Shown: positions 6,901 through 14,016, counted from the first letter of the stretch. The stretch: DNA of 14,126 bases from JAQICJ01 sp041686345 (GCA_041686345.1 JAWLEA010000088.1:1-14126); one strand, 5' to 3'. Notes: generated by a model not told the origin, from the sequence alone. Numbers and translations are program-made.

Positions 6901-9900
6901 TTAGTCCTCTTTCCAGTACATTTCTTCGACTCTTGCACCTGCAGCCCCATCACTGGTGTCATTATTCCATTTATCGCCACCTAGAACTTTGGTATCACCA
7001 CCAAGACTGTTAATGAACAGATGTTCATCATAAACCATAATCCCGGAAACTGTATTACCCGGAGCTGAAACAGGAGCATTGGTCTGAATGGGTAAACCGT
7101 CACTGTCAGCTTCCAGTTTGAAGCTGTAGATATGCCCGGGATTGGAAAGATCTTCATCACAAATATCTGCCTTATCTCCTGTGGAAGTTCCCACATAGAC
7201 TTCGTCTCCACTTATAAAGGCATCAGCCCAAACCTTTTCGTCGCTGGGCAATTCATGTTCAAAAAGAATTTCTCCGGGTTGACACTCGGCAATTCCCGAA
7301 GTGTCAACTATTCCGTAAAACTTGTAGTTGGGGTTTACCGGATCATTGAGTTCCGGATGATCTCCGGTACCAAAGTATAAAGCTACAACGTTTTGACCGG
7401 TACCCAGATCTTGGGCCACTTTAACTGCAGGAGTAGTAAAAATCGGCTTGCCGACATCAGCTACCAGACATAGATTTCTATTGGTGCCATGGAGAGAATG
7501 ACTCCAGATGCGACCATTTGTATCAGCTACATAAATACGATCGGTATAACCATCTCGATCATAATCGATAGCTACAGGACTGCCCCAGACTCCCAAGGCC
7601 TGAGCGCCTGCGGAACCACCTGCGACATTGAATTTAACATTGCCGTAAGGAAGAGTGTTACCATCATCTGCATCGATAATATATAGAGAAACATCTCCAT
7701 AAGTATCACTCATTCCAGAAGTTGTTACCACTGCCCAGGTTTTACCCTTGCCACCGTATTTTTCTGAATTAACCCAGATAACAGCAGGAGGAGAATAAGT
7801 GCCATTATATTTGTTGTCCGTCCAATCGCTGTCCCACATGGGTTGGGGATTGTGCGGATCAGTAACATCAATTGCGCTGATATATGGATGTTTGGCACCG
7901 TGAGTATAAAAGGCCGCTGTGGTCCAATTGTTTTGATAGAGCAAATCAGTCAGAGCGATGGAACCGTTGATCTGAGCCCAGGGATGAGTTTCAGGATAAT
8001 AATCTTTAACATAGTTGTTTTTGAGATTATTTAACTGAGAAGGAGGAATCCAGGCCCATAATTCACTGCCGTCACCATAATCGCGACTGGCTCCGCTTTT
8101 TTCATAATAACCTCTCTGCTCGGCCTGAGAAGTTGAAGGATCATCCCCCCAGCGAAATTTGCCGGCGTAAAAAGCATGTAACATCCCGTCCTGCGCACCA
8201 ACCAGAGCAATAGCATCTCTTTCAGCTCTGGAAGAATCGTTTTTCCAGTTGTTGTAGGCGGTTTTAATTGCCGGATCAATTCCGTTGCCATAATTCCAGG
8301 CCGGAACTCCCGGGGGAACAACTATGGCACCGGTGGAACGATGAATCGCACCCAAAGGCCAAGCTCTTCTTGGTACGGATCCGGGGTTGGAACCGATTGG
8401 ATATTCCCAGCCTCTGGTCCATTTGATAATCTGACGGGAATCTTCATTATTGCTGTTACCATCACCGTTCAAATCATAGACTTTTTCGCCGTTGTGCTTG
8501 ATATTGCGCTGGGTATTTGTCAAAACTTCATAAAGAAGCCAAGTATCATTACCTGCTTCAAAACTGACCTTGGTCATCCCATTTTGGGTATAGATATTAC
8601 GGTTGTCCGGATTGGTGTTGGCCAGTACCTGACCTGCATCCCAAATTTCTTTTACATTGGTTGTATTGGGATGAGCCGGGTCATAAAGCTCATAAAAATA
8701 GTAATGTCCCCGGTTGCGGGTATCTCCTCCGGTGACAGTCCATGAAGAGGAAGGGGTTTCCAGGGTTCCCTTGTACATTCCGTTAGCCAAAGGCAAAGGA
8801 GTGGAATAGGAATAATCTCCTCCTACCAGAGCCTCATAACCAATGTCAAGGCCCCTGACCTCCGGTTTGCATTGTTCATTGGGGCTGATAATTTCAACTT
8901 TCCAGCGTAATTTGGCACCGGTATAACCCAAGGATGCCAAATCCACGGTAACAGTATCTTCTCCCGGTGGAAACTCAACCATAATCCAAACGGGATCACC
9001 GCTTGCATCTTCATTAACAGAAATGTAATAATCGATCCTGGTTTCAGGCTCGGATGTACAGGGAGGAATAGGAATATAATCATCTTTGGTAAGTTTTACT
9101 TTGTTGATGGTGGTATTTTCGAGTTCACTTGCTGGAATCTCAGGCACTACCAGATTGGATACTATTTCTCCACCATTCTGCCTTTCCACCACAATAACTA
9201 TATCATTATAGTCATTACCATAGTTCATTTCTCCTCCGGCTCCTCCATCATAGAGCTGTTCAAACCCGAGAATCCAGCGAGTTGGATCACTTGAGGGAGC
9301 CCCGAGAAGAACGTGAGTTCTTATTCCGTTTTCTATGGTGTAAAAGTTGCGCTTTTCCGGCTGGGGAATACTGAGATAATTATAAGCAGCAGTATCCAAG
9401 CGATCGAGGGCAGCCTGATCCAGCCAACCCAAAACTCCACCGCAGGTATTTCCGGGGAGGCCTCCGGAAGTTGTGTAGGAACAGCCCAAATCAATACTGC
9501 GCTTGAAAGTTCCAGAGGATTTATAATCGGGATTCAGAGCCGACTTGGAAAAATAAGGCATGCTCATGGTACGTACTGTATCAAAATAATAGTTATAGTA
9601 TTTTTTCATGCCGATACTGCCATGCCGAGCATGAAAATTACGATAATAACTGTTGAGAAAAAAAACAATTTCGGTGCCGCTGTCAAAGGTACCCATGTTG
9701 ACTTCCCTGTCCAACAAATTGACAGTTCCATCACCGTTAACGTCGTAGTCGGGAACTCCATCTGAATTGGAGACTTGATCGCTGACAGGCGGCATGACAA
9801 AAGAACCCCACTGCCAGTGAACAACAGATAGCCAATATGGATCCCACCAATAATTAAGACACCCTGTTTCACCTTCGTCCCAACTGCGACAGGTCACTGT

Positions 9901-10728
9901 AGATTCATAATCATAATCGTCATCAGCCAGCAGATAGAGCCATCCTCCACCTGAATCAACCAGATGTTCCAGATAATTTGAAATATGGGGATAAGTACCA
10001 CCGTCACTGAAAGAAGAACCATTGAGATAATAGTAATCATATACCCATAGTTTTTTTGCTTTAGACCAGGAATATGAAGGATAGGGATCATAAACGGGAA
10101 AAGGTTGAACCAGTTTTGGAAAAGTATAAACATCATTGGTTCCTCCAGGTTTTTCATACAACTTTTCAAACCAGTCATACACTCCGTTGTAGCCACCGGT
10201 ACCATCTACTCCGGTATCCTTGAGAATTCGCCTTTCATACGTACATACTTTGGAAGAAGCACAATCGGTTCCACTACACCAGCGACAGGATTCACCCATA
10301 TCGCAATCATCATCGCTGGTGCAAGGACGCTCAGTGAAAGTATATCCGCTAGCCTCGGTAAATTTCTTGACTTGATCGTTCCAGAGAAACCAGCCCAGAG
10401 ACTGGGATTGATCAGCCGATTCATATACATATTTGACTTTCAAATCCTGCTTCGTCCTTATGAGAATTCGATTGGTATCGCCCAAGGCTCGTTGATCAGT
10501 GTTCAGTACCAGATTTCCACTGTCTACATCAACACTGAGTGAACTGGAAAAGTCAGAATCACTGAAACCGCTGGTATAAGTATTTCTGTCCAGATGTGAA
10601 TAACAATGTGAATCCTGCTGAAATAATACATTAGGCAAAATTCTACTGGTGAGAGAAGATGAATGTGCAGGAAACACGAAGGAAAACCAGAAAATGTTGA
10701 TTGCCAGAAGAAGTTTTATGTTTTTCAT
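6901..10728 (-). CDS. pilY1: PilY1-like pilus tip adhesin with DUF4114-like region
   Basis: The 1275-residue protein has a signal peptide (1 to about 23, ending FPAHS) and is exported. The C-terminal part, about 840-1190, is the PilC/PilY1 beta-propeller: VGAQDGMLHAFYAG opens it, and a calcium-loop motif DYDRDGYTD (Asp1055, Asp1057, Asp1059, Asp1063) is followed by RIYVADTNGRIW, as in known PilY1 proteins. Two further NGDG calcium-type loops lie at 329-340 and 752-763; the second, followed by IIKWTRGW, also fits family patterns. Residues 351-516 resemble DUF4114, ending WILGFEQLYDGG then GNDYNDIVIVVE. A six-Cys patch lies at 136-162. No von Willebrand A MIDAS motif is seen in the N-terminal half, unlike P. 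aeruginosa PilY1. It should sit on the minor-pilin tip and mediate adhesion or retraction control. AAAGGG lies 8 bases before the ATG. The family call is firm; the N-terminal reading is tentative. Confidence 0.92.
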   Translation of the reverse strand: MKNIKLLLAINIFWFSFVFPAHSSSLTSRILPNVLFQQDSHCYSHLDRNTYTSGFSDSDFSSSLSVDVDSGNLVLNTDQRALGDTNRILIRTKQDLKVKYVYESADQSQSLGWFLWNDQVKKFTEASGYTFTERPCTSDDDCDMGESCRWCSGTDCASSKVCTYERRILKDTGVDGTGGYNGVYDWFEKLYEKPGGTNDVYTFPKLVQPFPVYDPYPSYSWSKAKKLWVYDYYYLNGSSFSDGGTYPHISNYLEHLVDSGGGWLYLLADDDYDYESTVTCRSWDEGETGCLNYWWDPYWLSVVHWQWGSFVMPPVSDQVSNSDGVPDYDVNGDGTVNLLDREVNMGTFDSGTEIVFFLNSYYRNFHARHGSIGMKKYYNYYFDTVRTMSMPYFSKSALNPDYKSSGTFKRSIDLGCSYTTSGGLPGNTCGGVLGWLDQAALDRLDTAAYNYLSIPQPEKRNFYTIENGIRTHVLLGAPSSDPTRWILGFEQLYDGGAGGEMNYGNDYNDIVIVVERQNGGEIVSNLVVPEIPASELENTTINKVKLTKDDYIPIPPCTSEPETRIDYYISVNEDASGDPVWIMVEFPPGEDTVTVDLASLGYTGAKLRWKVEIISPNEQCKPEVRGLDIGYEALVGGDYSYSTPLPLANGMYKGTLETPSSSWTVTGGDTRNRGHYYFYELYDPAHPNTTNVKEIWDAGQVLANTNPDNRNIYTQNGMTKVSFEAGNDTWLLYEVLTNTQRNIKHNGEKVYDLNGDGNSNNEDSRQIIKWTRGWEYPIGSNPGSVPRRAWPLGAIHRSTGAIVVPPGVPAWNYGNGIDPAIKTAYNNWKNDSSRAERDAIALVGAQDGMLHAFYAGKFRWGDDPSTSQAEQRGYYEKSGASRDYGDGSELWAWIPPSQLNNLKNNYVKDYYPETHPWAQINGSIALTDLLYQNNWTTAAFYTHGAKHPYISAIDVTDPHNPQPMWDSDWTDNKYNGTYSPPAVIWVNSEKYGGKGKTWAVVTTSGMSDTYGDVSLYIIDADDGNTLPYGNVKFNVAGGSAGAQALGVWGSPVAIDYDRDGYTDRIYVADTNGRIWSHSLHGTNRNLCLVADVGKPIFTTPAVKVAQDLGTGQNVVALYFGTGDHPELNDPVNPNYKFYGIVDTSGIAECQPGEILFEHELPSDEKVWADAFISGDEVYVGTSTGDKADICDEDLSNPGHIYSFKLEADSDGLPIQTNAPVSAPGNTVSGIMVYDEHLFINSLGGDTKVLGGDKWNNDTSDGAAGARVEEMYWKED

Positions 10729-10787
10729 ATCTACGGCCCTTTCTCAGGCAGTGATTATTGATTAAAATTTCGGATACCAAATTAGAA

Positions 10788-10814
10788 ATAACTGTTATTT
10801 GAACTAACAGTTAT
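10788..10814 (-). promoter_or_regulatory. Perfect 10-bp hairpin ahead of pilY1
   Basis: ATAACTGTTA and TAACAGTTAT are perfect inverted copies around a 7-base loop, in the 118-bp leader before pilY1, the only sizeable gap in the operon. On the minus strand the stem is followed by TTCTAATTT, which is U-rich but not a clean U-tract. It could be a weak terminator or attenuator, an mRNA processing site, or an operator. Function is inferred. Confidence 0.6.
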
Positions 10815-10846
10815 CGGAGTCAGGCAAATGCAAAAAAATCTAAAAT

Positions 10847-11323
10847 TTATTTTCTGCGTCGCCATTTGGATATTTTTTTAATCGTTTTCAATCGTTCTCT
10901 CATTCTTTTCATTGTTCTGTAAAGCCTTATTCTGGAACGACGCAACGGCTTCGATTTTAAAACTGGTTTTTTGGGAGGATTGTTGGCTCTGCGATGAAGA
11001 TAGTAGAGCAGATCATCTATTTCCCTTTCAGTATGAAAAGGTCCCGGATTACAATTTACTTTTGGATGAACCGAGGAAGGATTTACCAACCAGCGTTTGA
11101 ACTCGATTTTGTTCATTTTTCCCAGTTCCATAGCCAGATCTGTACCTTTGCGTTTCCAAGTTCCATCGGATTTGGAGATATCACCCAGTCTTCTCCACCA
11201 CATTGCACAGCGCCACAGCTTGCGTTTATAAACAACAGATCCGCTTTGAAAACGTCCTCTATGCGCATTGGTAGTTTGAAAAACAGGAGTCAGAATAATT
11301 AGAAATAAAAAAATTCTTTTCAT
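10847..11323 (-). CDS. Secreted cytochrome-c-like protein lacking a heme motif
   Basis: The 158-residue protein has a signal peptide (1 to about 20, cut after TTNA). Residues 36-112 look like a small class I cytochrome c: a Cys-containing helix start (RCAMWWRRLGD), a GTDLAME segment where cytochromes have a GPDL-type element, then FKRWLVNPSSV and TEREIDDLLYYL, the usual last helix. The heme motif CxxCH is absent (CAMWW at 39-43), and no Met stands in the usual ligand loop, where there is Cys91 instead; Cys39 and Cys91 could form a disulfide. A very basic tail (about 113-158) follows. Thus it probably keeps the fold but not covalent heme. AGAGG lies 6 bases before the ATG, and the gene starts 9 bp after pilX. 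Its place between pilX and pilY1 suggests a role in pilus tip assembly. The cytochrome resemblance is by eye and should be treated as a hypothesis. Confidence 0.65.
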   Translation of the reverse strand: MKRIFLFLIILTPVFQTTNAHRGRFQSGSVVYKRKLWRCAMWWRRLGDISKSDGTWKRKGTDLAMELGKMNKIEFKRWLVNPSSVHPKVNCNPGPFHTEREIDDLLYYLHRRANNPPKKPVLKSKPLRRSRIRLYRTMKRMRERLKTIKKISKWRRRK

Positions 11324-11332
11324 GACAAACCT

Positions 11333-11980
11333 CTAAAATGAAAAACTGTTGGAAAAATCAACTGCGTTGATATCTTTTGAAGTGTAAGACGCCTGGTCGG
11401 TTCCGGCATGACTCTGAGCACTGTAACCATAGGTGGAGGGAATCCCTTCTTCCCTGTACACCTGAACTTCAATAACTGTTACCGCCAGCACTATCGGTGT
11501 CGAAGAACCGGGATCAAGAATCTCTCCCCTGCCTCTGATTATTACTTTGCCATCATTGTCAATATTTGGATCCAGACTGGGATCATCGGGATTGTTGGAA
11601 TAGGTAAAGAGAAGACGGGATTTTACTTCGGGCAGCCCTGTGCTTGCACCTCCATAGGTATAATCGACATAAGTTCCCGCAGGAGATGGAGGAGAATTCA
11701 GCAAAGTTGTCCATTTATTGAAGGAACTCCAATTTGAATTCATAACTGATTTAGCTTGAGCAACAGCTGCTTCGGCTACATAACGTGATACAACCTTTTC
11801 TCTGTTCTGACCGACATTGCGAACATTTGACCTGGTTGAAACCAGCATGGAAGTGGCTGCACCTACCATGGAAATCATGATCAAGAAAACAACAATCATG
11901 GAAAAACCCGATTGACTTTTAACTGTGCCTCTCGGGAATATGTTTTTTAAATATTTCAACTTTGCAAGCATCGTTGGCAT
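11333..11980 (-). CDS. pilX: PilX-type minor pilin
   Basis: The 215-residue product has a 25-residue basic leader ending in KSQSG, followed by FSMIVVFLIMISMVGAATSML, a prepilin cut site (Gly25/Phe26) and one hydrophobic helix. The +5 residue is Val rather than Glu. PilX and GspK proteins, which cap the pseudopilus tip, commonly lack this Glu, and the segment YVAEAAVAQAKSVM after the helix fits the PilX N-terminal pattern. The middle and C-terminus are Ser-, Thr- and Asn-rich and not conserved. An upstream in-frame GTG at 11992 exists, but GGAGGA at 11985-11990, 4 bases before the ATG at 11980, decides the start. This is the first gene of the operon, 9 bp before the cytochrome-like gene. It likely nucleates the tip with the PilV-, PilW- and FimT-like proteins. 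Confidence 0.83.
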   Translation of the reverse strand: MPTMLAKLKYLKNIFPRGTVKSQSGFSMIVVFLIMISMVGAATSMLVSTRSNVRNVGQNREKVVSRYVAEAAVAQAKSVMNSNWSSFNKWTTLLNSPPSPAGTYVDYTYGGASTGLPEVKSRLLFTYSNNPDDPSLDPNIDNDGKVIIRGRGEILDPGSSTPIVLAVTVIEVQVYREEGIPSTYGYSAQSHAGTDQASYTSKDINAVDFSNSFSF

Positions 11981-11984
11981 TTTA

Positions 11985-11990
11985 TCCTCC
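11985..11990 (-). promoter_or_regulatory. Ribosome binding site of pilX-like gene
   Basis: GGAGGA on the minus strand, 4 bases before the ATG at 11980. It overlaps the alternative GTG codon at 11992-11990, which makes that upstream start unlikely. Confidence 0.75.
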
Positions 11991-12007
11991 ACCGGCTTGA
12001 ATTAATT

Positions 12008-12023
12008 CTTCTTGAAAAAGAAG
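12008..12023 (-). promoter_or_regulatory. Small hairpin in the pilX leader
   Basis: On the minus strand CTTCTT, loop TTTC, AAGAAG forms a 6-bp stem in the predicted 5' leader, about 28 bases before the pilX start. It could affect message stability, but the stem is short and AT-rich. Confidence 0.35.
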
Positions 12024-12062
12024 TTTCAATTCCTGATTCATCTTTCACAAATAAACGCAATT

Positions 12063-12091
12063 ATTATACCTTTTTTATTTAACTTTCATAA
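12063..12091 (-). promoter_or_regulatory. Probable promoter of the pilus operon
   Basis: A perfect TATAAT (12068-12063 on the minus strand) stands about 80 bases before the pilX ATG, with a weak -35, TTATGA (12091-12086), at a 17-base spacing. The poor -35 suggests an activator may be needed. No sigma-54 GG-N10-GC signature is seen at this spot. Confidence 0.5.
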
Positions 12092-12134
12092 CACATTGAT
12101 ATGGCTTCCTTAAACAACAACGAAGCTGCTTTTA

Positions 12135-12142
12135 CCCCCCCC
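12135..12142. repeat. Homopolymer tract of eight C (G on the minus strand)
   Basis: Eight consecutive C in an AT-rich intergenic region, about 44 bp upstream of the putative -35 of the pilus operon. Tracts of this length are prone to slippage, and in other bacteria promoter-proximal tracts change expression of surface structures. Here the position is upstream of the promoter rather than in its spacer, so an effect on expression is only a possibility. Confidence 0.7.
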
Positions 12143-12178
12143 TTTGTTTTATTGAAGTTAACCTTTTTAACAACGAAA

Positions 12179-12206
12179 TCGGAAATTTTTTCCGAATAAT
12201 CGGAAA
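12179..12206. promoter_or_regulatory. Three-arm inverted repeat with mutually exclusive hairpins
   Basis: TCGGAAA (12179-12185), TTTCCGA (12189-12195) and TCGGAAA (12200-12206) let the middle arm pair with either neighbour: a 7-bp stem with a 3-base loop, or a 7-bp stem with a 4-base loop. It lies between the amidohydrolase stop and the pilus operon promoter. It may end transcription of the amidohydrolase gene, but there is no T-run on the minus strand, so a simple rho-independent terminator is not well supported. Confidence 0.6.
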
Positions 12207-12212
12207 CTTTTG

Positions 12213-12224
12213 CAGTTGCAACTG
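12213..12224. promoter_or_regulatory. 12-bp perfect palindrome
   Basis: CAGTTGCAACTG is its own reverse complement and lies just downstream of the amidohydrolase stop. It could be a protein binding site or the base of a hairpin; its function is not determined. Confidence 0.5.
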
Positions 12225-12228
12225 GGAA

Positions 12229-13074
12229 CTAAAAAATAAGTTTTTCCATATTTTTGCCAAGAATGAGTTTTTTGGCTTTGTGATCCAATCCCAGTCTGGA
12301 TAAACGATTCAAATTACCACCGAGATTGTTTTTGCCATAGGGGGTATCTGTTCCGAAAATTAATTTTTCCGGTCCCAATTCTTTCATTGCCTTGAGCAAT
12401 TTTTTGTCACTTACCAGTTGGTAGGTGGAAATATCGAAAAAAGTTCCCGGAGGAAGCCCCTTTTTTATGGCCAGATCAAACCCAAAAAGATGGGCGATAA
12501 TCAACTTGAGATCGGGCATTTTAGTTTTCAATTCCAATAATTTAAGAACTTCTTTTCTGGAACTGAGATGGATAAATAGAGGTAGTTTTTTACTGATTGC
12601 CCATTTGGCCACACTCTTGAAATATTCAGATTTAACTGTAAACTTCTCCCAACACTGGTGTAATTTTATTCCTGCAAACCCGTAATTTTCATATTGGCGA
12701 GCAAGGTAGGAAAAAACAAGATTTTCAGATTTATTTGTAATCTGAGTTGCAACCATCTTTCTGGTAAGCCAGAAAAACTGAATAACTCTTCCCCTGCTCT
12801 GGCTTGCCAGCTCCCAAACATATTGGTTGCCAACAGACAGATCTTCTTCAACCTGAAAAAATTTGACTACCCCCTTGGTAAGCAGATTAGAGTATTTGAT
12901 CAAATTAACCGAAGGTAAAAATCTGGCCAGTTCCGGTAAAGGATATGATTTAGGGTTGTTCAACTGTCCCGGACACAAAACAACACAGTCAAATCCATAA
13001 GTATCCAATTGGCTTTTAATGGAACCAAGATTGAGATATTCTCCACAGGCATGGCCATGTCCGTCGATTCTCAT
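12229..13074 (-). CDS. Amidohydrolase-2 family metal-dependent hydrolase
   Basis: The 281-residue protein has the layout of the amidohydrolase_2 (COG2159) TIM-barrel family: an N-terminal metal-binding HxH in RIDGHGHACG (His6, His8), FAGIKLH (Lys137, His139), PLFIHLSS (His169), LIIAHLFG (His195) and a catalytic Asp in IFGTDTPYG (Asp243). Members hydrolyse or decarboxylate varied substrates; the substrate here cannot be named. The open frame extends upstream to a TTG at 13155, but the ATG at 13074 is preferred because AAAGGA (13088-13083) lies 8 bases before it and the metal motif normally sits at the very N-terminus. No signal peptide, so cytoplasmic. It is divergent from the alkyltransferase gene. 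The last base triplet TAG lies in TTAGTTCCCA, the core of the dispersed repeat. The function class is firm, the reaction unknown. Confidence 0.88.
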   Translation of the reverse strand: MRIDGHGHACGEYLNLGSIKSQLDTYGFDCVVLCPGQLNNPKSYPLPELARFLPSVNLIKYSNLLTKGVVKFFQVEEDLSVGNQYVWELASQSRGRVIQFFWLTRKMVATQITNKSENLVFSYLARQYENYGFAGIKLHQCWEKFTVKSEYFKSVAKWAISKKLPLFIHLSSRKEVLKLLELKTKMPDLKLIIAHLFGFDLAIKKGLPPGTFFDISTYQLVSDKKLLKAMKELGPEKLIFGTDTPYGKNNLGGNLNRLSRLGLDHKAKKLILGKNMEKLIF

Positions 13075-13082
13075 TTTATCTG

Positions 13083-13088
13083 TCCTTT
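13083..13088 (-). promoter_or_regulatory. Ribosome binding site of the amidohydrolase gene
   Basis: AAAGGA on the minus strand, 8 bases before the ATG at 13074. It favours this start over the in-frame TTG 81 bases further upstream. Confidence 0.7.
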
Positions 13089-13102
13089 CTGAACAATCAT
13101 TT

Positions 13103-13711
13103 ATGTCCAAAGAATTATCTTCTTCAAATGAAACAGTCTTTCCCTGGATAATCAAGATAAATCTTCATCCTGTATCAATTGAATTTCTCAATTCAAATTG
13201 TTTTAACAATTCAAAACTCATACCAGCTCAGAACAAGCTTTCTTTCACGGGTGAAGACGGTGCATTATTTTTGATTAAACACTTTAAAACATCAAATTAT
13301 CAGTATTTTTATACTGATACAATGGCAAAATATATCTTCCCCAAAACAGTAAAAAACGAGGATAATTCAACTATCAAGCAGAGCATCAAACTGGTGGAGC
13401 AATATTTCAAATTACATACTACCAGCCCTGATGCTGTTAAAATCATCAAAAAGCAACTGACTCCTTTTCAATTTGCCGTGCTCGAGAATGTTGCAACTCT
13501 TCCTTTTGGAGCCATTCAAACATATGGAGAAACAGCTAATAACCTGGGTAATTCCAACAAAGCCAGAGCTGTGGGAAATGCTCTGGGAGCAAATCCGCTC
13601 CCTGTTATAATTCCCTGTCATCGTGTAATTGCAAAAGGCGCAATTGGAGGTTATTCCTCCGGAACAATTATCAAACAATGGTTGCTCGAATTTGAAGATA
13701 TCCTTGGATAA
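13103..13711 (+). CDS. ogt: O6-alkylguanine-DNA alkyltransferase (Ogt/MGMT)
   Basis: The C-terminal half is a textbook alkyltransferase domain: TPFQFAVLENVATLPFGAIQTYGE, then RAVGNALGANPLPVIIPCHRV with the alkyl-accepting Cys172 (codon 13616-13618), and GGYSSGTIIKQWLLEFE. The protein moves methyl groups from O6-methylguanine in DNA to this cysteine and is used up in the process. The segment before it (SIKLVEQYF, about residues 93-101) matches the end of the usual N-terminal domain, but the first 70 residues are poorly recognisable. The start is uncertain: the ATG at 13103 gives 202 residues but has no clear ribosome binding site; an ATG at 13322 would give 129 residues and lose most of the N-terminal domain; the frame also stays open upstream to 13019, inside the amidohydrolase gene. 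The gene is divergent from the amidohydrolase. Function is firm, the N-terminus is not. Confidence 0.9.
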   Translation: MSKELSSSNETVFPWIIKINLHPVSIEFLNSNCFNNSKLIPAQNKLSFTGEDGALFLIKHFKTSNYQYFYTDTMAKYIFPKTVKNEDNSTIKQSIKLVEQYFKLHTTSPDAVKIIKKQLTPFQFAVLENVATLPFGAIQTYGETANNLGNSNKARAVGNALGANPLPVIIPCHRVIAKGAIGGYSSGTIIKQWLLEFEDILG

Positions 13712-13925
13712 TATCTATTTCAACCTTGACTTTTAATTTTTCGCTCAACTTTTTCAACCTTATTTTTTTGTGCCAAACTACTTCAGACTTGCCACTACCG
13801 GTATAAGCAATAATAGTGATTTTCAAATATTTATCATTTTTATCTACTTTGACTGATAATTCATCATATTTGGCGGATTTAACAGTTTTTTCCGGCATTA
13901 AAATTTTAACTGAATTAATAACCAT
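13671..13925 (-). CDS. Small hypothetical protein, uncertain
   Basis: An 84-residue open frame from the ATG at 13925 on the minus strand, converging on ogt and overlapping its last 41 bases. The product is rich in Lys and Val and reads as alternating beta strands (VKVEIDIIQGYLQIRATIV; LKITIIAYTG), which looks more like a folded protein than a random frame. Against it: no good ribosome binding site, no recognised domain, and the overlap. A shorter start at Met10 (13898) is possible. Without it, 13712-13942 would be an empty 230-bp region. Confidence 0.45.
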   Translation of the reverse strand: MVINSVKILMPEKTVKSAKYDELSVKVDKNDKYLKITIIAYTGSGKSEVVWHKKIRLKKLSEKLKVKVEIDIIQGYLQIRATIV

Positions 13926-13942
13926 AATTGAAATACACTTAT

Positions 13943-14016
13943 TTAGTTCCCATCCCAGAATGGGGGTTATTGGCTGGGGAAGAAATTGGATTGAGATGCG
14001 CGAAGTAACTTCGCAG
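13943..14016 (+). repeat. Tandem 74-bp repeat, unit 1 (copy R3 of the dispersed family)
   Basis: It starts with TTAGTTCCCATCCCA like R1 and R2, and ends in TTGGATTGAGATGCG followed by the palindromic arm GCGAAGTAACTTCGC. It is followed without a gap by unit 2, identical at 62 of 74 positions, including the last 31 bases. Within it CCCAT and ATGGG (13949-13964) can form a 5-bp hairpin. Confidence 0.88.

Noticed and set aside
9313..9765. 150-residue open frame on the plus strand, and others at 8341-8745 and 10105-10542
   Set aside because: They lie antisense to the firmly identified pilY1-like gene, have no recognisable domain or ribosome binding site, and look like by-products of its codon use.
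6952..10728. Dockerin domain in the PilY1-like protein from two NGDG loops
   Set aside because: A dockerin needs two such loops close together; these are over 400 residues apart. Single calcium loops are common in PilY1 proteins.
13019..13102. Extension of ogt upstream to the first in-frame start at 13019
   Set aside because: It would overlap the amidohydrolase N-terminal coding region and add residues with no similarity to the alkyltransferase family.
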